Counted from the stretch's first letter, positions 1 to 10,620 are shown. The stretch: 64,000 bases of DNA from Heloderma charlesbogerti (GCA_026122225.1 JANEZZ010001570.1:2108001-2172000); one strand, 5' to 3'. The notes: generated by a model from the letters alone, not told the origin. Program-made: numbers and translations.

Positions 1-136
1 CAGGAAGATTCGCCCAAGGTAAGTCCCATCCCGGGGGGGGCAGGGGGGCAGACCGTTTCGCCACCGATTTCGGGGGGCCGAATGCACTGGCATTCGGCCT
101 CCCTGAGATTCGTGGCGAAATTCTCTGACATCCCTA
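1..136 (+). mobile_element. Foldback hAT-like element, right end only (cut by window start)
   Basis: This matches the right end of the complete copy at 286-1198: a C/G-run, a subterminal hairpin and the terminus CTCTGACATCCCTA at 123-136. The hairpin is perfect here: GGCCGAATGC, a 4-base loop, then GCATTCGGCC (about 77-100). It sits inside a wider inverted repeat, TTCGCCACC with GGTGGCGAA-like arms either side. The left part lies outside the window. It has the same orientation as the 286-1198 copy, so the two are direct repeats 150 bp apart. Confidence 0.75.
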
Positions 137-285
137 AAGAACACGCAGCCCTGATGTGGATCAGGACTGTGGTGAACTGAGGGGGTTGAAATTTAAGCAC
201 CCCCCCCTTATTATTGTTTTGAAATTCCACCTCTCGTGTACAAAAACAAAACATTTACATTGATCCCAATGCAGATTTGTAAATT
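137..285. other. Spacer between two foldback copies, no gene
   Basis: Unique-looking sequence between two same-orientation foldback copies. It has a C7 run near 201-207 and a GTGGATCAGGA stretch that loosely resembles the 'CCAATCTGGATC' repeat seen at 3115, 6284 and 33815. No coding potential is apparent. It may be the remains of an older repeat, but this was not resolved. Confidence 0.4.
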
Positions 286-330
286 TAGGGATGTACGAAA
301 GTCACTTACCTTTCCACGGATTATGTTGAT

Positions 331-416
331 GGTGGGGGGGAGGTGTTCTGTCCCTCCCCCCAGAATCCTCGACGGGGGGGGAGGCGATCCGTTCCTCCCC
401 CCGGAATCCTCCATGG
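331..416 (+). repeat. Tandem C/G-rich subterminal units of foldback element
   Basis: Two imperfect units of about 42 bp, each a G-run, GGAGG, a short spacer, CCTCCCCCC and GAATCCTC. Each unit can itself fold, as a G7-8 run faces a C6-7 run. The copy at 9824-10620 carries the matching pair at about 10501-10580. Repeated subterminal motifs are common transposase-binding arrangements in hAT elements, but that role is inference here. The runs could also form quadruplex or triplex structures. Confidence 0.6.
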
Positions 417-531
417 CCGGCTGTGCTCCGCGGCAGCTCCACGGAGCAGCTGGCCAGGCCCAGCCCAGGCCAGAGCTGTCTGCAGCTGGATTTCCAGCCG
501 CAGAGGGCTCTGGGGGGGGAACCGCATACGC

Positions 532-960
532 AAATGGCGGCGGCTACAGCCGCCACCATTTCTGTTCCTTATTTTTGGCCACCTTAGTCTACGTAAAAAT
601 TTACATAGACTATGACGGCAAAAATAAAGGGGAATGCAAATAGCGTAGTGGGCGCTATTTGTGTCCCTTTTTGATTCACCATTTTAGCCTATGTAAATCT
701 TTACGTAGGCTAAAACAGCGAATCAAAAAGGGACGCAAATAGTGACTGCTACACTATTTGCTTTCCCCTTTATTTTCATTGTCATAGTCTACGTAAATAT
801 TTACATAGACTAAGACGGCCTAAAATAAGGAACGCAAATGGCGGCGGCCATAGCCGCCGCCATTTGCATACACAGTGTTTTTTTTGTTTTACCCAGCCAT
901 GATAGGCTACGTAAATCTTTATGTAGCCTATCACGTCTTGTTAAAACAAAAAACAAAAAA
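532..960 (+). repeat. Array of eight adjacent hairpins inside foldback copy 1
   Basis: Hairpins in order: A 532-561 (AATGGCGGCGGCT arms), B 565-633 (TAGTCTACGTAAA core), C 637-661 (CAAATAGCG arms), D 664-733 (TCCCTTTTTGATT outer arms with a TAGCCTATGTAAA core), E 735-762 (GCAAATAGTG arms), F 763-833 (TAGTCTACGTAAA core), G 834-868 (GCAAATGGCGGCGGC arms), H 880-960 (GTTTTAC outer arms with an ATAGGCTACGTAAA core). Short GC-type and long AT-type hairpins alternate with almost no spacer. There is no open frame with recognisable coding content. Confidence 0.8.
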
Positions 961-1198
961 ACCCCCGACAAGACTGCAAATGGTGGCGGTGGCAGCCGGT
1001 CGGAAGACCAGCCTCTGCTGCCAAAGCTGCCGCCGGAGCCGCCGCGATCCGGAACATCCACCCCAGGTTTGTCTTGCCCCAGGAGGGATCTGTGGGGGGC
1101 GGGGGGGTAGCAGGCCGTTCCGCCATGGAGTTTGGAGGGCCAAATGCACTGGCTTTCGGCCTCACCGAGATCCGTGGTGGAATTCTCTGACATCTCTA

Positions 1199-3114
1199 GA
1201 TCTGTTTTCTTTTTTACCCCATCCCAGGGAGAGGGTGTTCAGGATAAAAATGGGGGAAGAAACTTAAATCCTTCCCTTCTGGATTGCCATGGTCCCAATC
1301 CAAATTGGGGCCACGCACGCTTACTCTGAGGTAGATAAGACAATCACACATAACTCTGCTCTGCTTGGCATGATAAAGCACGTTTAGTTTGGCCCTAAAT
1401 GTCGTTTATCCTAAAATACACAATTTATATGCATTTTGGTAAGTTTCTGAGCTGGGAACTGCATTGCAAAATTTGGAGAAGCATGAAATCCAAAGGATAA
1501 CTGCTGTCTGATCTGCACATTAGCCCACAAAGTGCAGACCATGTGAGTTCACTGTGGAATGAATGAAATCTTCAGGCACGTGCAGTGAGAACTGATATCT
1601 CTTCCTCTCCACAACAGTTAAAGTTACATGAGCCCTGCTATAATTTGTATAACTATTCCTCCTACCATTTAATGTCTTTCCTCCAGCCTCTGTGTCTTGC
1701 AGCAAAAAAACAAAACAAAAACTCTATGGTCCATCCCTAGCCAGGGACTATTAAATTTTTTGAGGAAGCCGTAGAAAACACAATTGAAAAGAGGTGTTAT
1801 TTTCCCACACCTATATAAAAAAAGTCAAAGCTTAAACCTAATTTGAATAGAAATGTTCCAGATCAAGAAGGGTTCTTGCTTTGCTTGTTATTTGGCTGGC
1901 TGGGGAATGAAGGGAGTTGTAGAACTTGTTTCTGTCTAAATATGCAATAGGATTGTACCCTAATTCTTGTAAGAACAAAGCCAAAATTGAACCCAACCTG
2001 AAGCAATTTCTGGTGGACCTTTTATCTGAAGCGTATAAATCGGCTATACATAGTTAACTGGCAGCTAGAGGCTTCCTAAATACTAGAATTATAGCTTGAT
2101 AACACACATCAGAGGCCAAGTGTATGACAGTGAAGCATCCAGGACTGTCTGGAGGAGCGGCAGCAGGCCCATCTTGTTGGCAGCTGAGCAGCCACTCCTT
2201 CTCCCAGGCATGGCTCAAACTCTAGCACCAACATCTCTGTTGCACTGTGATGGCCACCAGAGCACTGCTGGAGTGGTGGTTTGTTTTCCTGTCGGTGGGC
2301 TGGGGAATGAGGGAAAGCCCCACTAGAGTAGCCAAGTTTTCTTTGGCACACCAGGCTAAGTCTTGGACACCAAAGCAAGCAACAAAACACAGGAAGCTTA
2401 TTATTAAGTTCTTCCTGGGATGGCCTACAAACTTGGATGATAGGCTGTGATTGGCTTGGCAGATATGCAACATGTCCCTAACGGTAGCCTTATGCAGGCA
2501 TTCATGCGAGGGCTAAAAGTATATGTGTGTGGTGGGGGAGATGTGGATGGCACAAACAAGCCCTGCCCTCAACATTCCCCATTCCCTTAGACTCTCATGT
2601 TCTTGCACTGATGTCTGAAGGGGGCTTCCACTCATGTTCACTCAGATGCAAGTAGAAGCCCCCTCCAATCCTCTCCACTATATGTAGGAAGCTCAGGGAT
2701 GGAGGGCATCAGACCCTGGAAGTGGGATTGCATGCACACCCACATCTCCTCCCCACTTTAAGCCTTCACATGAGCAGGCTGAACTCCTGCATGGGGCTTT
2801 TATAATTCAACAATTCTGTTCTTCTGATCACTGATGACTCAAGTCATTTATTCCTAAGTTCCATATGATGGGGTGAATGCTTCATTTACCTATAAGCAAC
2901 AGCGAAAAGGCAATTTACCAGAGAGAAAGTGTATTTGTGGCAGTCTCTCTTTTGGGTAATGTGAGGATGGAAATCGCACTGAGGTACAGTAGCTGCTGTC
3001 TGGAAGGGTATGCGTACATGACATCAGAATGTACGCTGTTCTCTAGCCAGAATCCCTTAAGGTCAAAATAGGCATTACTTTAACAATGTGTCTAAGAGTT
3101 GTGCCTTTTCCCCA
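1199..3114. other. No gene recognised; old mixed non-coding DNA
   Basis: Open frames here are short and unlike any family I know. About 1255-1330 carries GGTCCCAATCCAAATTGGGG, reminiscent of the repeat at 3115 and 6284. Around 1945-1965 an 'ATAGGATTGTACCCTAA' stretch matches the end of the MITE family at 29570 and 59208, so a solo terminus may be present. The rest shows nothing I can assign. Confidence 0.4.
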
Positions 3115-3275
3115 TTTTTACTCTAGAATAGGTACAGGGGAATCTAGGGTCCTGATCCAAATCAGGCTCCTTGCACCTAAGCTAGAGTAAAATGAAAAAA
3201 AGGAGAAGACACAGCTACTAGAAACAGATTTAAAATAATGTCCATTTTGGCCCTTAGGATAAGAAGCATTTCCGC
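3115..3275 (+). repeat. Unclassified interspersed repeat (CCAATCTGGATC family), copy 1
   Basis: Diverged from 6284-6495 but collinear with it: CCCCATTTTTACTCTAGAATAGG, then GCAGGGG-like, GGTCCTGATCCAAATCAGGC, a CTAGAGTAAAATGAAAAAAAG block, AACAGATTT and finally CATTTTGGCCCTTA. No coding content and no RNA polymerase III boxes were seen. It is probably a nonautonomous DNA element or an old SINE, and its ends are approximate. Confidence 0.5.
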
Positions 3276-5385
3276 CCCCCACCCCCCTGCACACACACGC
3301 ATGCACAAATTCCACTTCTTTTTTCAAGCAGATGAATGTACAGAAGAATGTAGTTTGACAGTGTCGAGATTTCTGGTAAATTATTCCAGGGAGTTCTAAT
3401 TGCAATGCAAAAGTTAAGGCAGTCACTGCCCCTGCACACCGGGGACACCAGTCAGCAATGTTCCTAACTACTTTGCCGCAGATTGCTGCATGAATATTCC
3501 TAGTCTGGAGGTTTCCCAATTAATGTATGCAAAGTAGTGTGGTGCCAAACATCTGCATGTCTCCAAGTAACTTGTCACATACACATGATTGTTTTCCTGT
3601 GGACATTAAAATGCAAATGTGCCCCCACAGGATGAAAAATAAACTGCTTAATCAATGAGTGCATGATGGATAGCAATTAAAGAACCCTCCCTCTTGTCAG
3701 TGGTAGCACAGAGGCATTTGCAACATGGAATTTGCTGCCATTCTTGTATCGACTTCTTCACGTCTGTCAGAACACTCTTTAAAAAATGTCCACAGACCCA
3801 GAGCCATCACATTACGTGCCTTCCATATGCTTTGCATTGCACTGAGGTCTGTTCTCATGCTGATAAAAAGAAAATTAAATGTATTCTCTGCTCAGTTCCC
3901 ACCTCCCCTCCTCACTCTCATAACAGCTGCCTGAAAAGAGACAAAGTGAATAGCAGAGTCAAATTTGAATCAGGTTTAGTTAAAGGGAAAATTAATTATT
4001 GAAAATTTTAAAAAAGCATTTTATGGGGATAACAATAAAAAGGTATCATCCTAGAAAAAATGCAAGTAGAGGGGTGGGGGTACAGTTTAATCTTCAGGGA
4101 GTAGCACTCAGTGTCTAAAAGGTGTTTGATATTCATTAAAAGAGGGAGGCAGCTCATAGTAACTGGTGAATGATTAAACTTGCACAAAAGTGCAAGATTA
4201 AATTTGGTCTGAATAAGAAAAAATGCTTTAACCAGAGTTATTGTAAATTGCTAGGCAGTAAATTAAATGATTGGAATTATTTTCAAGACAACAGATCACT
4301 CCTTAGCAGAACTTTCTGGAAAAAGTTAAATAGCCTTAATTGGGCTGTAGAAAGGACAGCCCAAGTGGATGTCTGATGTTTGCTAATATTTCTATGCAGT
4401 CCTGTAGAACACCCCATCTTTTTGCACTCATTCAGAGGGTGCTAAAAGGCACAATATCTTTGTGAAGATGGAAACATTTCCCCATTGTTGAGGCAACAGG
4501 ACTAAAGGATTGAGTTCTTCTGTGCTGTGCTGCAGTGATGAAATCATCTCAGCACAACCAAAGTACTTTGGAGTATTGGCTTGGATATGTTGGTAGTGGG
4601 AACATGTTTCATCCCCAGCTATTCTGAATGTGGGCACACAATTTGCTACATTTGCCCTCAGTGAGGTAATCAAGTAGCCAAAGCTGATTGGTTATATGGT
4701 GGTTATATGGTGATGATCATGTGGATTCCTGATTGGTTGGAATTACATCTGCAGTAAGAAGATTAACTTGCTTGTTTGTTTGACCCAAAGCGCTGAAAGA
4801 GCTTCCAGGAAGCATAGCAACGAAACTGAAGAGCAGTGGAAAAGGCAATAAAAGGAGGTTCAGTGGGGCATTTTGGGGATCCCAAAGTCTTCATTTCATG
4901 CCAGATATTTGCATATGTGAATACTGGGTACACCACTAGTTCCCTGTGAAGACCATGCAGTATGTGGTCTGACACATTAGGGCATGATGTATGCTTTTGT
5001 TAAAATTAACACTTGTGCAGCAGAACTCAGAATATGAGACCACTAAGCATACATGGCACACTGCGGAAAGATATGTTTGGCTGATTATATGACACTGCAA
5101 CTGTCAACAATGACCTACTGAAGACACACATGACAATATTGAGTGAATTGGACTTACTTATAAAGTTCTTGCATTATCACTCATTTTATGTTACTTGTTA
5201 AGGGCCCAAGGCAACTTACCATTAAAACTTACAAGATCAATATATGTGCCTTTCTGTGTTCGATGCAAATGTCCATTTATACCTGTATCCTCTTTGTTTA
5301 CTAATCATGTGCTGTGTTGCAGTGTTTCTACCATTAGGTGTCACTATAGCTCTGCTTGCATAGCTAACATCATCATTCTAGGACA
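3276..5385. other. No gene recognised
   Basis: AT-rich sequence. It holds a short ACACACACGC stretch near 3291-3303 and a direct repeat GGTTATATGGTGGTTATATGGTGATG at about 4690-4715. Both-strand open frames are under 135 codons, mutually overlapping and unlike known proteins; I treat them as chance. Confidence 0.4.
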
Positions 5386-5510
5386 GGCAAGCTGGTACCC
5401 CCCATGTGCTCTCAAGTTTTGACTGCAATGCCCATAATCCCTGACCACTGGCCATGTTGTCTGGGGCTTATGGGAGGTGTAGTCAAAAACAGTCTAGAAG
5501 TATCAAGCTT
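5386..5510 (+). repeat. Palindromic MITE of the 'ACTACAACTCCCAT' type
   Basis: Inverted-repeat halves flank a CCATGTTGTCTGGGG centre: TGACTGCAATGCCCATAATCCC on the left and GGCTTATGGGAGGTGTAGTCA on the right. The same family occurs at 28056-28716. It is a non-coding foldback element common in reptile genomes, and this copy is moderately decayed. Confidence 0.65.
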
Positions 5511-5942
5511 CAGAACATGTATTGACTCATTTTGCAATGGGGAAAATGTCTAACATCACCAATATTGTGGCCCCTTTCACAGGTTAAAACACCACCAATG
5601 GTGGTGGAAATGACAACAAAATTTCCTTTCTCTCTTCTGTTTCTTTTGCCATTATTACCTTTTTAGCAGTGGAACCCCTCTTGGCAGCCAGCAGCACTGA
5701 CTGCCATCCTCCCCCACCCCCCAAATGTTCTGAATTTCATATTGTTCTAGGGCATCTTGAGAAAAATTGAGTTCTCTGTAGGACCCACATTTTTCCCAGA
5801 ATGCCATAAAACACTATGCCCAGAGAATTTGGTGGGAAAGCCAGCCTGGAGGAATACTGGTGAGTTTCTACTTCACCCCTGAAAATTATAACCCTATCCC
5901 TAAGCAGTCACTAAAATGGCCCCTCCACTATTTTAGCCTGCA

Positions 5943-6161
5943 AATATGTGGATTACACTCAACTCTACCTATTGTTTCCATCTAATGATCCTAGGGAGGC
6001 TGCTGAACTCTTGAAGCAATGTCTGGACGTGCCTTTGGGATGGATGAGGGCAAACAACCCAAGACTTAATCCGGACAAGATGGTGGTACTGTGGGTAGGG
6101 AAATCAACCAGTCTGGACAGAGGAATACATCTCGTCTTAGATGGTTCCTATGCCATCTATT
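5943..6161 (+). pseudogene. CR1-group LINE fragment: reverse transcriptase palm remnant
   Basis: Translation gives YVDYTQLYLLFPS, GEAAE-like text, then LGWMRANNPRLNPDKMVVLWVG. This lines up with the [10 protein letters not shown] ... [21 protein letters not shown] region of the CR1 copy at 50222-52846. The catalytic YADD has become YVDY, so the fragment is dead. Neither a 5' nor a 3' LINE portion follows. Confidence 0.75.
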
Positions 6162-6195
6162 AGGGAGGAAGTGAGTCCACTGTCATAGTGTTATC

Positions 6196-6243
6196 CTAAG
6201 CATGATTACTTTAAAGTCCCACTGAGTTCAATGGGATTAAGGA
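6196..6243 (+). repeat. Half copy of the 'TCAATGGGACT' palindromic MITE
   Basis: AAAGTCCCACTGAGTTCAATGGGATTAA resembles one arm of the complete palindrome at 16660-16790. The opposite arm is missing. Confidence 0.4.
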
Positions 6244-6283
6244 ACCAAAACAGACACTACTTTAAATTCATATCTGGTAGCTA

Positions 6284-6495
6284 CATCTCTTTTCCCCCTT
6301 TTTCTTTAGCATAGGTGCAGGGGCTTTTAAGATCCAATCTGGATCTGAAAGCCCCCGCACATACACACACACACACACACACTAGGGTCCCAATCTGGAT
6401 CTGGGGTCCTGGGCCTGCTCTAGAGCAATGAAAAAAAGATGTACCACCTGCTAGATGCAGATTGAAAGCTATTTCTGTTTTGGCCCTTACTCCCA
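6284..6495 (+). repeat. Unclassified interspersed repeat (CCAATCTGGATC family), copy 2
   Basis: The longest of three or more related copies: CCCCCTTTTTCTTTAGCATAGG, GCAGGGGCTTTTAAGATCC, CCAATCTGGATC twice, CTGCTCTAGAGCAATG, AGATGCAGATTGAAAG, and an end at TTTTGGCCCTTACTCCCAG. An (AC)11 microsatellite at 6362-6383 sits between two CCAATCTGGATCT motifs, which may mark an internal duplication. Confidence 0.55.
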
Positions 6496-6833
6496 GGTAA
6501 GTATATATTGGATTGCAGCCGGCCATTTTGATCTCTGTGTACAAATGAGGCTCAACCAAGACCTGCGCCATAATTTCAGTTCCATAAATAATAAAACTGA
6601 GTAATGATCAAAACTGCTTCCATCAACTTGACAAGGATGGCGTGGGATGCCCTCAGGGAACAGAAATCCACACAAAAGCATTGTAGTATAGAATATGATG
6701 GCTACCATCCAGAAAACGACAAAGATTTCTGAACATTGTGAGGGGTGCTCCGGCTGTCATTTAACTTTGCTGCTTGTAACATGCAGGCTTTCACAGCGTA
6801 CAAGGAGGCTGAACTGAATTTAACATGAACAAG

Positions 6834-6859
6834 CCTCTCTCTCTCTCTCTCTCTCTCTG
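6834..6859 (+). repeat. (CT)n microsatellite
   Basis: About thirteen uninterrupted CT dinucleotides, followed by AT-rich sequence rich in TTTAATTTAATTA to about 6960. Confidence 0.95.
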
Positions 6860-7177
6860 TTTAAAAACAAAAACGAACTGGGGTATCCCTTCCTGACATC
6901 TATAATTTATTACCCACATTTAATTCTCCATAATTAATAAATAATTTAATTTAATTATCCAAGTCACTTGTCAGGAGCCATGCGTCAAGCAGGGAAGAAG
7001 AGAAGGGAAGCAGAGCTACTCGACTGGCTCAGCAGAGACACCAGCAATGTTTGGTTCTCCTCTCTTTGTACTGTTTTCTGTACCATCTGGTCCTTAGAAA
7101 ACCACTGTAACTAAAAACTAGCACCCAAGTTTGTTTTTTCTTCCTTCCTCTCTGTCTCCTTACCTTTGTCTCATGTC

Positions 7178-7303
7178 ATGTCTTTTGGACTGTAAGGCTG
7201 AGGGCAGGAGCTGTCCTGTTATTGATCTTCAGAAATCACTCTGGAAGGTGCTTTTGGCTGAAGAGCAGGGTAAAAATCAGATCAATAAAGCAAATAAATC
7301 AAT
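7178..7303 (+). repeat. LINE/SINE 3' tail (L2-like)
   Basis: GGACTGTAAGGCTGAGGGCAG, CACTCTGGAAGGTGCTTTTGG, CTGAAGAGCAGGGTAAAAAT and a degenerate (AAAT)n end. This order is typical of reptile L2/CR1-type LINE or SINE 3' ends ('TTGTAAGCC...CGCTCTGA...GGGCGGTATAAAT'). Coding sequence is absent. Confidence 0.5.
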
Positions 7304-7562
7304 AAACTGCTCACATTAGGACTGAGGATTCAGCTAAATGGCCCATTGTGGGCCTTCTAAATGTATGTTCTGTAGTAGTATTCATAATATGAAATAACTG
7401 TGGGATTTCCTGGCCTCCAAGTTCCGACCTGAGATTCAGAAATCCACCATTTCCTTTCATCAATAGGCAGCATTCAGGTGCCCCATGAAATGCATAGCTG
7501 ACTGAGGCAGCCCCATATTCTGCAACTTTCTCTCTTTTTCCCAATAGAAAAGGCACTTTCTT

Positions 7563-7608
7563 CACCACCACCACCACCACCACCACCACCACCACTACCA
7601 CCACCACC
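7563..7608 (+). repeat. (CAC)n trinucleotide microsatellite
   Basis: About fifteen CAC units with one CTA interruption. The reverse-strand run of valine codons over it is an artefact. Confidence 0.95.
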
Positions 7609-9823
7609 TTGTTCCCTGAGCCTGAATGACTACCTTGAAAAGTAATGACTCTAGCCTAGGTGTGTCAACAGTCATCCCTTCACACACATGCCAGTCTCTG
7701 AATATTTGCCTGCTAAAGAATGTTGTTCAGTCGTTAAGTCCTGTCCTCCGCTCTCTCCCAGAGTGTGCTCAAGTTCATATTCATTGCATCGGTGATGCTA
7801 TCTAGCCATCTCATCCTCTGCTGTCCCCTTCTCCTTTTGCCTTCAATCTTTCCCAGCATCAGTGACTTTTCCAGTGACTTTTCTCTTTGCATTAGGTGGC
7901 CAAAATATTTGAGCTTCAGCTTCAGTATCTGTCCTTCCAATGAGCACCCAGGGTTGATTTCATTTGGATGGACTGATCTGACCTCCTTGCAGTCCAGGGG
8001 ACTCGTAAGGGTCTTCTCCAGCACCACAGTTCGAAAGCATCGATTCTCCGGCGCTCAGCCTTCCTTATAGTCCAGCTCTCACAGCCATACGTTGCTACTG
8101 GGAAAACCATAGCTTTGATTATATGAACCGGTGTCGGCAAGGTGATGTCTCTGCTTCTTACTATGCTGTCTAGGTTTGCCATAGCTTTCCTCCCAAGGAG
8201 CAAGCGTCTTTTAATGTCATGGCTACAGTCACCATCTGCAGTGATCTTGGAGCCCAAGAAAATAAAATCTGTCACTGCTTCCATTTCTTCCCCTTCCATA
8301 TGCCAGGAAGTGATGGGGCCAGATGCCATGATCTTAGTTTTTTTAATGTTGAGTTTCAAACCAGCTTTTGCACCCTCCACTTTCACCCTCAACAAGAGGC
8401 TCTTTAGATCCTCTTCACTTTCTGCCATTAGGGTGGTATCGTCTGCATATCTGAGGTTGTTGATAATTCTACTGGAAATCTTAATTCCAACCTGTGATTC
8501 ATCCTACCTGGTGTTTCTCATGATGTACTCTGCATATAAGTTCAATAAGCAGGGCGACAATATACAGCCTTGTCATATTCCTTTCCCAATTTTGAACCAA
8601 TTGGTTGTTCCATGTCCGGTTCTTACTGTTGCTTCTTGACCCTTGTACAGGTTTCTCAGGAGACAGGTAAGGTGGTCTGGTACTCCCATCTCTTTAAGAA
8701 TTTGCCACAGTTTGTTGTGATCCACACAATCAAAGGCTTTAGCGTAGTCAATGAAGCAGAAATAGACGTTTTTCTGGAATTCTCTTGCTTTCTCCATGAT
8801 CCAGCGAATGTTGGTGATTTGATCTCTAGTTCCTCTGCCTCTTCAAAACCCCGCTTATACTTCCGGTAGTTCTCAGTTCACATACTGCTGAAATCTAGCT
8901 TGTAGGATTTTGAGCATCACCTTGCGGGCATGTGAAATGAGCGCAATTGTACGGTAGTTTGAACACTCTTTGGCATTGCCCTTCTTTGGAACTGGAGTGT
9001 AAAATGACCTTCTCCAGTATTGTGGCCACTGTTGAGTGTTCCAAATTTGTTGGCATATTGAGTGCAGCACTTTAACAGCAGCATCTTTTAGAATTTTAAA
9101 TAGCTCAGCTGGAATACTGTCATCTCCGCTAGCTTTGTTGTTAGTAATACTTCCTAAGGCCCACTTGACTTCACTCTCGAGGATGTCCGACTCAAGTTCA
9201 GTGACCGCACCATCATGGCTATCATTCAGATCTTTCCTGTATAGTTCTTCTGTGTATTCTTTCCACCTCTTCTTAATCTCATCTGCTTCTGTTAGGTCCC
9301 TGCCTTCTTTGTCCTTTATCATGCCCGTCTTTGCACAAAATGTTCCTTTGATATATCCGATTTTCTTGAAAAGATCTCTAGTCTTTCCCATTCTATTGTT
9401 TTCCTCGATTTCTTTGCATTGTTCATTTCAGAAGGTCTTCTTGTCCCTCCTTGCTATTCTCTGGAACTCTGTATTCAGTTGGATATATCTTCCCCTTTCT
9501 CCTTTGCTTTTCTCTTCCCTTCTTTCCTCAGCTACTTGTAAAGCCTCATCAGACAGCCACTTTGCTTTCTTGCATTTCTTTTTCTTTGGGATGGATTGAG
9601 TTGCTGCCTCCTGAACAATGTTACGGACCTCCGTCCATAGTTCCTCAGGCACTCTGTCTATCAGGTCTAATCCCTTAAATCTATTTGTCACCTCCACTGT
9701 ATATTCATAAGGGATATGATTTAGGTCATACCTGAATGGTTTAGTGGTTTTCCCTACATTCTTCAATTTAAGCTGAAATTTTGCAACAAGAAGGTCCTGA
9801 TCTGAGCCAAAGTCAGCTCCAGG

Positions 9824-10620
9824 TATGTCAGAGAATTCCACGATGGATCTTGGTGAGGCCGAATGCCAGTGCACTCAGCCCCCCGAAATCCATCGCGGAA
9901 CGGCCTGCCACCCCCCCGCCCCCTGTGGATCCCCCCCGGGATGAGACTTACCTGGGGCGGATGTTTTGGACAGCGGCGGCTCCAGCGGTAGCTTCGGTGG
10001 TGGCTGGTCTTCCGACCAGCTGTCGCCGCCGCCGCCATTTGCAGTGCGTGGTTCCCCCCCCCATAGACGTGATAGGCCATGTAAAGACTTACGTAGCCTA
10101 TTACGTCTGGGTAAAACAAAAAACAAAAAACACACGTACGCAAATGGCGGCTACGGCTGCCGCCATTTGCATTCCTTATTTTCTTCGTCTTAGTCTATGT
10201 CAATATTTACGTAGACTAAGACGAAGAAAAGAAAGGGGAACACAAATAGCGCCCACTACACTATTTGCATTCCCCTTTCTTTTCTTCATCTTAGTCTACA
10301 TAAATATTGATGTAGACTAAGACGAAGAAAAATAAGGAACGCAAATGGCGGCAGCTGTAGCCGCCACCATTTGCATATGCGTTTCTTTTGTGGGGGTTGC
10401 CTAGAGCCCTCTGCGGACGGAAATCCGGCTGCGGACGGCCCTGGCCTGGGCCTGGCCGCTGCTCAATGGAGCTGCCGCGGAGCACAGCTGGCCGTCAAGG
10501 ATTCCGGGGGGGAGGACCGGATTGCCTCCCCCCTGTTGAGAATTCCGGGGGGAGGGATGCAACGCCTCCCCCCCCATGAACAGAATCCATGGAAAGGAAA
10601 GTGACTTTCATACATCCCTA
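9824..10620 (-). mobile_element. Foldback hAT-like element (copy 2, 797 bp) nested in BovB
   Basis: Reverse orientation relative to the 286-1198 copy. The right terminus is CATACATCCCTA (10609-10620). The left begins TATGTCAGAGAATTCC, which is TAGGGATGTCAGAG minus four bases. An 8-bp duplication, GCTCCAGG, flanks it at 9816-9823 and 10621-10628. The uninterrupted BovB at 17021-20246 has this 8-mer once, in CTGGAGCTGAC near 18080 when read on the plus strand, confirming the insertion site. No transposase. It keeps the GC-rich ends, the tandem C-rich units, the CTCCGCGG hairpin and six of the eight internal hairpins. The insertion is younger than the BovB. Confidence 0.85.
10064..10376 (-). repeat. 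Array of six hairpins inside foldback copy 2
   Basis: Left to right: H' 10064-10112 (GTGATAGGC core, outer arm replaced by a C-run), G' 10139-10171 (GCAAATGGCGGC arms), F' 10171-10239 (CTTCGTCTTAGTCTA arms, nearly perfect), C' 10240-10269 (CAAATAGCG with CTATTTG), B' 10270-10339 (CTTCATCTTAGTCTACAT arms), A' 10340-10376. C' differs from hairpin C of the other copy by about one base, whereas D and E of that copy have no counterpart here. Confidence 0.8.

Larger units (their letters stand above)
286..1198 (+). mobile_element. Complete foldback hAT-like nonautonomous element (copy 1, 913 bp)
   Basis: The left terminus is TAGGGATGTACGAAAGTC. The right terminus read inward on the other strand is TAGAGATGTCAGAGAATTCC, so the terminal inverted repeat is only about TAGGGATGT and the subterminal parts differ. 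From left to right: tandem C-rich units, a GC hairpin around CTCCGCGGCAGCTCCACGGAG, eight consecutive hairpins (532-960), a GGTCGGAAGACC palindrome, then a subterminal hairpin with GGCC arms. There is no transposase. The flanking 8-mers (278-285 and 1199-1206) do not match, so no target-site duplication is visible; recombination with the neighbouring copy or decay could explain that. hAT assignment is inferred from the TIR and from the 8-bp duplication of the copy at 9824. Confidence 0.7.

Noticed and set aside
532..960. CRISPR array
   Set aside because: The repeats are adjacent palindromes without unique spacers, in a vertebrate genome with no cas genes.
236..1329. Many overlapping open frames of 60-130 codons on both strands at the window start
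   Set aside because: They lie over the GC-rich hairpin array of the foldback element; arginine/proline-rich translations are by-products of C/G runs and inverted repeats.
7311..7607. 98-codon minus-strand frame beginning with a poly-valine run
   Set aside because: It is a translation of the (CAC)n microsatellite.
9763..10604. Both-strand frames of up to 179 codons in the nested insert
   Set aside because: Same by-product of the foldback element; frames do not correspond between the two copies.
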